Source of the DNA: Meles meles
Taxonomy: Eukaryota; Chordata; Mammalia; Carnivora; Mustelidae
Assembly (NCBI RefSeq): GCF_922984935.1
Contig: NC_060068.1
Span: 63,959,155-64,023,154 of the forward strand
Reading direction: 5' to 3'
Length of the DNA stretch: 64,000 bases
Shown here: piece by piece, positions 40,901-52,900 of the stretch
How the letters are laid out: every line of letters begins with the position of its first letter
Position numbering within the stretch: the stretch's first letter is position 1
The notes under the pieces: model-generated
The model's database searches: none
The model's input: the letters and a program-made list of their open reading frames with translations, nothing else
Told to the model about the DNA's origin: nothing
Translations under genes and position numbers: made by a program

Positions 40901-43900
40901 TGTGCATTGCAGACTGTTTAGCAGCAGCTTGGCCTCCACCCTCTGGAAGTCAGCAGCATTCCCCCCCAAGTCCTTGTCAGACGTCTTTGAGGGGCAGGGG
41001 GTTGTACCAAAAGTGCCCTTGGTTGAGAACCACTGTTTTCCATATTGTGAACATACAGGCAAAACAGTTTTATTTGATAGTAAAAATTACCAGAACACCC
41101 TGTGGATTAAATACAAATGTTTCCTTTCAGCTGCTAATATAATACAGCAAGTTTGAACCTAATCAAACCTATTCTAAAACCTACAAGGTGGGGGCGCCTG
41201 GGTGGCTCAGTGGGTTAAAGCCTCTGCCTTCGGCTCAGGTCATGGTCCCAGGGTCCTGGGATCGAGCCCCACATCGGGCTCTCTGCTCAGCAGGGAGCCT
41301 GCTTCCTTTTCTCTCTCTGCCTGCCTCTCTACCTACTTGTGATCTCTGTCTGTCAAATAAATAAATAAAATCTTTAAAAAAAACCACAAAACCTACAAGG
41401 TGGGGGGTGGTGGTTTAAGAGTTTAAGAGATACATAACTTGCCCAAAGACTTCCATTTGGTAAATAGAATGGTAATAAATACTACCACCACTACCTGTTT
41501 AACAGTTGTCTGGAAGAAACAAGTGTGTAGCCCTTAATGATCCTAGTAAAGTGTAGTATATTATACAAAGAATGGAAACATAGCTGGACCCGTGTTCTTA
41601 AACTGATACAAGGAGAAAGTATCACTTGAGGCTTAAAAAATTAGACAGGTGGAGTATTATTGTAATAAAGTAAAGAAACTTGTAATTCTGGCTGAAAAGC
41701 CAAGCAGGTTCAGAAAACAGCCAATCTCAGTGGAAAAGATAGCAGAAAGAGTTGTAAAGATAGCTTCTGATTTTGAGAGTCAGTCTATCAGAATACTGAG
41801 TACCTCTATTAAGTTTGAGACCCATTTTTCAAATTGCACAGAAAAACTAAAAGATAATGTGCCATAATTCGTATAACCTTTGCAGGTATGCTATTAATAG
41901 CAAACGTGACCTATTTGTCTGCTAAATGACTGTGTGGGTACATACAGCACTAATACAAACAGTCTTGAGGGCTTATTTCAATTTCCTCAGCTCTGGGGAG
42001 ATGGGAAAATGATCTATAAGCAATTACTACACCAAAAATCATCTTCAGTGTCCCAAATGTCAACATTTAAGGGGCTTTTTTTCCTTTTACCGATTTTAAA
42101 CCATAGGTTAAATAGAACATCAATGTTTATCACCAATAAGCTATAGCTAGATGAATGTAACTTCCTATACCATTCGATCAGGTATTTAATTCGGTGCCTA
42201 CACTGCACTGGCATAATATTGGCAACGGGAATAAAATAATGAAAAAGAGTCCTTATTCCTTATTCCGGAGGAATAAAATTCAGACCAGATTTTAACCATG
42301 GCATACACAGAATGATAATTACAGGGAGTATAAGCTGTTTGACCTTAGATTCTTTTTATTACTGGATTGGCTGAAGAAACTGAGTAAATACTAGGATAAT
42401 AGCATGAAATAGGGTAATAGTATAGGATAGGATAATAAGAATAGTTATATTTTACTTTGAATTAAACTACTTTCTAAAAAGTAGAAGAATTTTAAAGAGA
42501 AATTTGTGAAACTGCATGAAATAATTAGGACTTGCAACACACTCTGGGAAAGTAAAGCGTTTTGGGCACTGGGTGGCTCAGTCGGTTAAATGTCCAACTC
42601 TTGATTTCTCCTCAGGTAATGATCTCAGGGTTGCGACATTGAGCCCTGCAGCATGCTCCCTGCTGGGGGGTGGGGTGGAGTCTGCTTAAGATTCTCTCTC
42701 TCCCTTTCCCTCTGTCCTTCCCTCCCCCCCAGCAAAAAAGAAAATGAATGGGTTATATAAATACTAAACTATAATTCTGATTAAGCCATTTTTATAATAA
42801 TAATTTTTCCCCTTGACAATGTTTATTCTGTGCCAGGCATTGGTAAGTACCTCATATTATTTCATTTAATCTTTTTACATGATCTCTTAGATTAACTCAT
42901 TTAGAACTCCTCCTAATCGGGGCACCTGGGTGGCTCAGTGGATTAAGCCGCTGCCATCGGCTCAGGTCATGATCTCAGGGTCCTGGGATCGAGCCCCGCA
43001 TCGGGCTCCCTGCTCCGCAGGGAGCCTGCTTCCTCCTCTCTCTCTGCCTGCCTCTCTGCCTACTTGTGATCTCTCCCTCTGTCAAATAAATAAAATAAAA
43101 ATAAATTTAAAAAAAAACCTCCTCCTAATCATCCAATGATATGGGTATTATTTTTTTAAGGTTTTTTAAAATTTTCAGTAATCTCTATACCCAACATGGG
43201 GCTCAGACACAACCCTGAGATCAAGGGTCGCATGCTCAACTGACCAAGTCAGCCAGGCACCCCCAGGTGGGTATTATCAATTCCAGTTTTCAGATAAGAA
43301 GGACGCTGACACTTACAGAAGTCAGGTAGCTTGCCCAAGGTCACAAGGATGGTAAGAAGGAAAGCTGGACATTTAACAGTTCTGATGGACTCAAAGCCTC
43401 TGCTCCTTCTACCACGTTTACTTCTGCTTCCACCCTTTTCTTCTTCTGCGCTACTGGATAGAATGAGGGAAGAGCTTTTTGCACAAGACTAGTTTGTGCA
43501 TTGGTCCAGAGCTAGTGAAAAGCATGTGACAGAAATGAAAGAGCAAATGCATCCTGAGGGGGAGAGAGAGTGCTGTGACAGGAGACAGAGGGTATGCAGG
43601 GACTAGAAAATGTAGGGTCTTATAAAACCATGTTGTGGGTTTGGGATTTTAGTCTACCTACAGAGGAAAAAAACCACTGACAGATTTTAAGCAGGTCAGG
43701 CACTTGATCAGATGACTATTTTATGAAGATCACTCTGTCTGCCTCTAGAAAGTGGATCAGACAGAAGACAAGTTAGAGGGCCACTTCAGTACCCTGGGAA
43801 GGAGAGGCGTTGGTGGAGATTGGTAAGTGAATAAACTGGAGAGAGATTTTAGAAGTAGAAGTGACAACATCTGGGGATGGAATAGAAGGCAGAGATGGGG

Positions 43901-46900
43901 AAGAGATGTGAAGGTCCCTTCTGGGTTTGCAGGATTGGTATCTTTTAGATTTTAGAAGACAGAAGAGGAAAGAAATTTAACATTATCGAGAAGAGCAAGA
44001 CTAATACTCATATTACTCTAGATTATTTTAGTATCTGTTCACCCAAAACACATTCCATTAGCTTTCTAGGGCTGCAGTAATAAATTATTGCAAACAGGAA
44101 GGCTTAAAACAACAGAAATTTATTCTCTGATGGTTCTAGAGGCTAGAAATCAGAAATCAAGCTATTGGCTGGGCCATGCTCCCTCGGAAGGCTCTCAGGA
44201 AGAATTCTTCCATTTTCCTGGCTTCTGACATTCTTTGGTTTGTACCTGTGATCACTCTAATCTCTGCTTCTGTCTTCACCCTGCCTTCTTTGTGTGCATA
44301 TGCCCTTTTCTTTTCTAATGAGACCAACAGTCATTGGATTTAGGACTCACTTTAAATTCAGGATGGCTTCATCTTGAACCCTTAACTAATTGCATCTGTA
44401 AGAAGGATCTGTTTCCAAATAAGGTCACATTTGTAGTTCCAGGTTGACATGAAGTTCTGGGGAACACTATCCTTCTCACTACATTCACCATTATTTTGAC
44501 TGAATTTATTTTTCGGGTTCTTACCATAATCATTAGCATCATCATTATCACTACTACCACGACCATAGCCCTCAATTAGCACCTGTTAGGCAAGGGGTTC
44601 TGTTCTAAGGCTTTAATACATATTTGTGCCAAGAGGCATGAGTGTTGGGAGACTCCAAGAGCATACCCAAGTTCACTAGAAGAACTCATGAAACTCGGCA
44701 TTTGGTTGTACACATGGCTATGATTATAGTGAAAGGACGCAAAGCAAAATCAGCAAAGGGAACAATATTTAGGGTAAGTCCAGAGCAAACCATTTTCAGG
44801 TTTCCAAGTGGAGTCATAAAGGGCATACTTAATTCATCCAACACCAAACATGACAATACACGTGTAAGAATTGATTAGGGAAGCAGTACCCAAGTTGTTA
44901 GTGGCAGCTGATCATGTAGATACCCTCTGCTTACCACATACGAAAATCCCAGACTCTCAGAAGGAAAGCAGGTGTTTCAGCATAAACCACATTGTACATT
45001 CTAGGTAGAGAGTAAGTCACTTTTATCAGGGAATAGATGGAAAATATTCCTGATATTCAAGTCATTAGATAAAACCGCAAGACCAATCTTGAAAGCAGGC
45101 CTTTCTATGGACAGCTGTCCCAGACATGCTGTGCGTTAGCTTTTCTTCCTGCAGATCTCATTCCATTTAATCCTTACAGCAAAGAAATTAGAGGTCAGTA
45201 GTAAATAGAGAAACTAAGATTCTCAAGTAGGCATTCTGATTCTAGATCTCTGCTCATAACCACTATGCTTGGCTGCCTGGTTTGAGGACTTAGTAAAATG
45301 AAAAAAAAATATGTTATATTAGACTGAAAGGAGATAACTGACAAAAGCAAGCATCAAGATTATGGTCTTTAAAAAAGATTATAAACTGTCTTCAGTATGT
45401 AGTAGACATTGCATAACAAAACTCAAAATAAATTTTGAAGTAAACAATTTTATACACCTTTAATGTTTAAGAAAAACAAAAATTACCAGCATATTAGCAA
45501 TTTTAATCTTTTAAGAAGATTAAAGAAATGTGAAGTTTTAGCCAAATTAACACAATTGAGGGATTAAGAGCTTTACTTTCACCTTTGCGGAGAAATGACA
45601 AAAGTCAAAAAAGAGTACATGTATGTGCTGAAGCAGAGGGTAGCATGTTAGCATTATTTTGTTCTACTTTTTTACCTAATGGAGTGATGTCCCGAAGTGT
45701 AGTCCAGTTTTCCAAATTTTTGTGTTCGGTAGCCATGCTTCTCCATGATATCCATCCATGTTGTATAATTTGGATCTAGGCCCTTAAAGTTATTCCAGGA
45801 TTCTGTTAAGTGAGTGAAGAGGCCACTCCATATTGCTAAGGGTGAGAGGAGAAACTGGGATTAGCATAAAGCATATCGATTTGTTTTAACTATGAAGACA
45901 ATTACAGCAAGAGAAAGAGTCTACTAGTTTGGAGCTCATGCCCTGGAGTAAGACAAAACCTGCATTAGGAGCTTTACCTAACATTTCTGTTACCCGTGTT
46001 ATCAAGGGGAAAACTCGCAAGGAGTTACTATTTCCATTTTACAGGTGAGTCCTCAAAGCTTAGAGGTTAAGTTGTTTAAGGTAAATACAGCTGGAATTAT
46101 GTCTAAAGCCTGTCGGACTCTGGAGTCTGCTTTCATAAAAATAATTTTTCATAAAAATAATATTTCATAAAATAATCACTAAGTATTTATTTATTTTCCA
46201 GGCCAGTCAAGTGAAATACAGATCCCTTTCCAACATCCTTAAGGATGTTGTCCTTATACCAGCTTTCCACAAAAAATTTACTACACCTACAAAAAAGTGT
46301 ACTACACCTTTGCTATCATTTTCTACAAGTATGATTGTATCCAATAAATCTTTCTTCATGTATTAACAGACCCAAAGGGGGAAATAGGCAGCAATACTAT
46401 AATAGTAGGGGACTTCAATACCCCAGATTCAACAATGGATAGATCATCCAGACAGAAAATCAATTAATGTAACAATGGACTTAAAAACTACATCCTGGAC
46501 CAGATGGACTTAAAAGACATTTACAGAACATTCTGTCTAAAAGCAACAGAATACATACTCCTCTTAAATGCGCACAGAACATTCACTAGGACAGATCATA
46601 TGTTAGGCCACAAAATAAGTCATAATTAATTTAAGAAGTTGAAATATTAGGCATTTTTTCTGACTACAAAGGCATGAAACTAGAAGTCATTTTGAGATCA
46701 TTTTGAGAAAACTGGAAAATTCACAAATATGTGGAGATTAAACAACACGGCACTGAACACCAGTGGGTCAAAGCAGAAGTCAAAAGAGAAATAAAAAAAT
46801 ATCTTGAGACAAATGAAAATGGAAGTTTAACATACTAAAACTAATAGTATGCAGAAAAAGCAATTTTAAGGGCTAAGTTCATAGAGTTAAATGCCTACAT

Positions 46901-49900
46901 TAAGAAAAAAGAGCTCAAATAAACAACCTAACTTTTCATCTTTAAGAACTAGAAAATGAACAAACTAAGCCCAAAGTTAATAGAAGAAAGGAAATAACAA
47001 AGATTAGAGTGAAAATAAATAGAGACTAAGAAAGAACATAGTAAAGATCAATAAAATTAAGAGCTATTTTTTTTAAAAAGATAAAAAAGACAAACATTTA
47101 GCTAGACTTGCCTAGAAAAGAAATGATTCAAAAATCAGAAATGAAAGAGAAGTTACAACTGACAACACAGAAATACAAAGACTTATAAGACTTCCATGAA
47201 TAATTATATGCCAACAAAATAGAAGACCTCGTAATGGATATGTTCCTAGAACTATACAACCTACCAAGACTGAATCATGAAGACATAGAAAATCCAACAA
47301 ACCAATTAGGAGTAAGGAGACTGAATCAGTAATCAAATACCTCCTGAGAAAGAATAAGTCTAGGACCAGAAAGCTTTCCTGGTAAATTCTACCAAATATT
47401 TATAGAATAATTAATACCAATCCCTCTCTCCAAAGTCTTCTAAAAAAAAGAAGAGGAGGAAATACTTCCAAACTTATTTTAGAAAGACATTACCCTGATA
47501 CCAAAACCAGAAGAGGACACCCAAAAGAAGAAAATGACAGACCAATATTCTTGATGAACATAGTGTAAAATTGTCAACAAATATTAGCAAACTGATTTAA
47601 ACAATATAAAAGGGTCATACATCATGATCAATTGGGACTTATTCCAGGGATGCAAAGATTCAACATCTGCAAATCAATCAACATGATATACCACATTAAC
47701 AAATGAGGGATTAAAAACCATCTTCTCATCTCAATAGATGCAGAGAAAGCATTTGACAAAATTGAATATCCGTTCATGATAAAAACTCTCAACAAACCGG
47801 ATATAGAAGGAAGGTAACTCAACATAATAAAAGTCATATATGACAAGCCACAGCTGACATTACATTCAGGGGTGAAAAGCTGAAAGCTCTTCCTCTAAGA
47901 TCAGGAACAAGACCAGAAGGCCCACTCTTCTTACTCAACACAATAGTAGACATCCTATATATAGAGTGGTTAGGCAAGAAGAAATAAAAGGCATCCAAAA
48001 TAGAAAGAAGTAAAACTGTCTCTATTTTTAGATGAGATGTAAAGAAAACCCTAGAGATTCCACCAAGAAACTGTTGGAACTAGTCAACATTTACTTAGTA
48101 AAGTTGTAGGATATAAAATCAATATACAAAAACCAGTTGCATTTCTGTATACTAAGAACAACTATCTGAGAAATTAATAATAGAATCCCATTTATGATTT
48201 CATCAAAAAGGAATAAATTATCTAGAAAAAAATTTAACCAAGGAGGGGAAAGATCCCTATATTATAAGACACTGGTGAGAGAAACTGAAGAATACACAAA
48301 TAAATGGAAAGATACTCTGTGCTCATGGATAAGAAGAATTGAAATTGTTAAAATGTCCATACCACTTAAAGCAGCCTACAAATTCAATGCAATCCTTATC
48401 AAGATTCCAATGGCATTCTTCTCTGAAACAGAACAAACAATCCTAAAATTTGTATGGAACCATATAAGACCCCAAATAGCCAAAGCATTCTTGGGAAAGA
48501 AGATATCCCACTCCATGATTTCAAACTATATTACAAAACTATAACCACCAAAACAGCATGGTATTTGGCATGAAAGAAGACACACATTTCGATGAAACAA
48601 AAGAGAGCCCAGAAATGAATCCATGCATATACGGTCAATTAATGTAAAACAAAGGAGCCAAGAATATATAATGGGGAAAGGTCAGACTCTTCAAAAACTG
48701 ATGTTGGGTAAACTGGACACTTACCTTATACCATACAGGGAAATCAACTCAAAATAGATTAAACACTGAACATGAGACCTGAAACCATGGAACTACTGGA
48801 AGAAAACAGGGGGTAAGCTCCTTGATATCAGACTTGACAATAATTTTTTTATATCTGACCCTAAAAGCAAAGGCAAAACAAGTAAGATCAACAAGCAGAC
48901 CTACGCCAAACTTGAAAGCTCCTGCACAGCAAAGGAAACTATCAACAAAATGCAAAGGCAATCTATGGAATGGGAGAAAATATTTGCAAAACATCTATCT
49001 GATAATTAATATCCAAAATATACAAAGAATTCTACCAAAAAAATCTGATTAAAAAATGAGCAGAGGGACTGAATAAGTATTTTTCCGAAGACACAGAAAT
49101 GGTCCAATAGCTACATGAAAAGATGCTCAGTATCACTAATTATCAGGGAAATGCAAATCAAAGCCACAGTGAGATATTACCTCACACATGTTAGAATGAT
49201 TGTCAAAAGATAAGAGATGGTCAGTCATGGTGAAGATATGGAGAAAAGATAACTCTTGCACAATGTTGTTGCAAATGTTAATTGATGAGGCCACTGCGGA
49301 AACCAGTATGGAGGTTTCTCAGAAAATCAGAACTGGAACTATCATCCAGTCCAGCAATCCCGCTTCTAGCTATACATCCGAAGGAGACAAATCATTATCT
49401 CAGAGATATCTGCATCCCCATGTTCACTGCAGCATTATTTATAATAGCCAAGACATGGAAGCAGCCTAAGCGTCCAATGATAGATGGATAAATAAATGTG
49501 ATTTTATATTTGTAAAAAAATATATATACATCTCACATATTCCCAACATATGTATATGTGAGTGTGTGTGTGTATATATGTATATGTGAGTGTGTGTGTA
49601 TATATATATGTGTATATGTGATAAACACACACACACACACACACACACAGAAAAAGGAAACCCTGTCTTATTTGACAACATGGATGGACCTTGTGGGCAT
49701 TATGTTAAGAGAAACTAGTCAGAGAAAAGCAATATATGATTTTATGTATTTGTGGAATCTAAAAAAACAGAACTCATAGAAACATAAGTGTGACTGTCAG
49801 AAGTGGGGGTTGGGGGTGGGGGAACTGGGTGAAGATGGTAAAAATGTACAAATTTCCAGTACTAAGTAAGTTCTGGGGATATAATGTATAGCACAGTGGC

Positions 49901-52900
49901 TACAGTTAACAATACCGGATTATATATTTAAAAGTTGCTAAGAGAATAGATCTTAAAAGATTGTATCACAAGACAAAAGTTCTTAACTATGGGAGGTGAT
50001 GGATATTAATGGCACTTATGATAATCATTTCACAACATATACATATATAATATCATTATATTGTATACCTAAATTAATACAATGTTATATTTCAATTATC
50101 TTGATAAAACCGAGGGAAAATCTTTTTCCCTTTCCATTTCTGGGTACACACATAGTAGGGTTGATAAGATTTCTTTTCTCATCTGACAAAATGTTTTCTT
50201 TTTGAGGAGTGGGTTGAGGGATTACCTGGGTTTGAACCCCAATAATGCCACTTACTGAATGGCCTTTGATAAGTTACTTAACCTTTTAGCACTTTTGTTT
50301 TCATATGAATAATGGGGACAGTAACAATATCTACTTTATGGACATGTTATTATAATATAAATTAAGACATGTAAGGCACTTAGAATATTGCCAGGCACAG
50401 GGTAAGAATGCAACAAGCATTAGTTTGTATTATTACTATTCCTTTGCTTTTTTCAAACTCTTCAAAATACAGTTCTAGGAAAAGCATCATCTAACATTTT
50501 TGAAACCTTTAGAGTTCATTCATCACCTTTTTATTCATTATTTCATTTGATGCTGGGAACAACCCTGCGAGATAGATAGGAATAGAGAGATAGGCAGGTA
50601 TCTAAGGATAGGTAGATATCCAACCCTGTAGATAAGGAGACTGAGGGACTTGCTTGGCCCACTAGGATTAGAATCCAGAACAACACCTCACTCTAGTGCT
50701 CTGCTTATTTCACTTGCTCAATAGGGAATAAAAAACGAACAAAAGTATTTTAGTAGCCGTGGGCTTTCATCTCTGAAATTTCATTTAGAGTAGTCAGTTT
50801 CCAATACTCACTGGCAGTTACATAGGTGATTGTGCTGGTGGTTAAGGGACTTGGGACTCAAATCACAGGGAAGATCATGTCACATATATCCTGACAGATG
50901 AGTTTTTTATCTATTCCAAAGCAAACAAACGTTAGAAAGGCAGGAAGGAAAATAATTCTGTCAGAGAACAGACAGTTTATTTAAAAAATGACATTTTCCC
51001 CTACTTCTCCATTACTGATGGATTAATACTGCTGACATTTTGGCATTAAAACTATGCCTATTTGTTAAATTACACTAATAAAAGAGAACAAACAGATCTG
51101 TGGTAGAAGTCAGACTGAAGAGAAGCAGATAAAGTCTATAATTTGAAATAATATGGAAAAGTCAGAGTAACCTGACGTATGAAAATGCTAACTACTTTGT
51201 GGTATGTTTTCAAGTCCCCTCCCAATCCACTCTACTGTTACGGAAAATTTTCTTGAAGATACAACTCTTCCAGGAAATATGGCTAATTCCTCATTTGCTC
51301 GGATAGGCAAAAGACTCTTAGTCACCAGTCATAAGGAAATAAAAGAGTAACACATGAACTAAACACCACTTTGGATGATTAAAAATTCCTGCTCTTGAAA
51401 AATAAAGTAGAAATTCCAATAACCCCAATACATGGCTTAAAATATGCATCACTTGTATTAAAAGTTTTTTATTAGATGACAAATGTAACTTACTGTTGTA
51501 CTTTTGGGTATAATCTTTTAAACTGTGAGAACATATTTATGTGTGTGGCCACTTCCATTAATATTAAGCATGTTCTTACCTGCGCGTGATGGGCAACAGA
51601 TTGGAGAGTTCGTGTAGGCATTCAGAAAGGAAGTGCCATGGGCTTTCATGAAGTTGAGAAAAGGAAGTTTCACTACCTGACTTCCTGGATAAAATGTTAG
51701 CCTTCCATCCTGTAATAAAGAAATTTAATTAATACTGATTGCGTTAGAAAAGAAGAAAATCATTTCCTTTCATTTTAACCATAAAATTGGGAAGTAGAAA
51801 AAACTTCAAGATGATTCCAAGGATCTTCAAAAGATAAAACGAGTTTAAAGAGTGTTACCTATATCTAGCTCATAATATTAAGAATTTAATGTTACATGTG
51901 GATTCATTTGAATATAGTAAATAAACTAAATGAGTTTCTGGAAAGTTCTTCTGGGGCATGATGGACTGATGGAACAAATATTTATTAAGCATTTACTATG
52001 TACCAGGTACTGTGAAAGATCTTGAAATTCAGTGGTGAGAAAAACAGAGTCCCTGGATCCTTGAGGCTTAGTGTGAGAATAAAGCATTAATAATTACAAA
52101 TTGTGATATGTGCTTTGAAAAAAAACCCTAAATACAGAATAATAAGGGAGATGTACTTTACATAGAGTGAACAGGGAAAGCTTCTCTGGGAAGTGTGAGA
52201 CCTAAAGGGTAAGAAAGATCCAGCAGTTCTTTAGGCTGGACATAAGTGAAGATGTCAGTGGCTGCCGGATAAATGAACCTGAATATTAGAAGAGGTGTTT
52301 GGGCTGGAGATATCCATCTTGGAACTGAAGAACTGTTCTCAGTAAAGAGCAAAGACAGAAAAAAAAATATTTTAGGCCTGGAGTTATATCTATTCTATAT
52401 TTTCAATATAATTATAAACAAAAATACATTCTTAAAGATGAGTTATTCCAAATCTGGGATATACATAAACCCTTGATATGTCTGAGATTTCCAGATGGAT
52501 ATATAAAGTAGGCTGTTGATTACAGACAGGAATCTGGAGCTTGGAAAGTCTACCCTGGTGAAATCAACATGGGGGTCTTTAGCATATTCATGGTATTTAA
52601 ACTGTGATAGTGAAAGAAACGTTTCAGGCAGAGAGTAAAAAGGGAGGAAAGAAATGAATTCGAGGAGTCCCAAATAAGAGGAGAAGGTGTCATGGGAAGC
52701 TGAGAATGGCTAGCAAGGGAGGAAGATGATAGAGGAGATTGAGCCCCATGATGCTGAGAGAAAATGGTATGTCAAGAAAGGTGACAGGAAATGTCAGCTG
52801 TGTTGAGAGGCTACATAAAATAAGAAAATGTATTTAGGTATGGGTATCAATTTCTGTTCTAACCCTTATTCATTCTTTCTTTTTGCTTGCTTTGCAGAAG

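Larger units (their letters stand above)
42809..43400 (-). repeat. MIR/L2-type repeat split by two SINEs
   Basis: TTATTCTGTGCCAGGCATTG (42823) and GCTTGCCCAAGGTCACAAGG (43330) are parts of one ancient repeat separated by the SINEs at 42920-43118 and 43155-43262. In MIR orientation this is the reverse strand. Confidence 0.6.
28162..45675 (-). other. ARSK: ARSK intron 3 (17.5 kb)
   Basis: The largest intron. It contains a near full-length L1, fourteen or so SINEs, a MaLR LTR, MITEs, MIR and L2 pieces. Unique stretches without visible genes include 37120-38160, 38715-39140, 39360-40440, 41400-42550, 43950-44050 and 44470-45670. Confidence 0.9.
45836..51579 (-). other. ARSK: ARSK intron 2 (5.7 kb)
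   Basis: GT-AG intron mostly filled by an L1 fragment and MIR pieces. 50720-51575 is unique and shows no gene. Confidence 0.9.
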
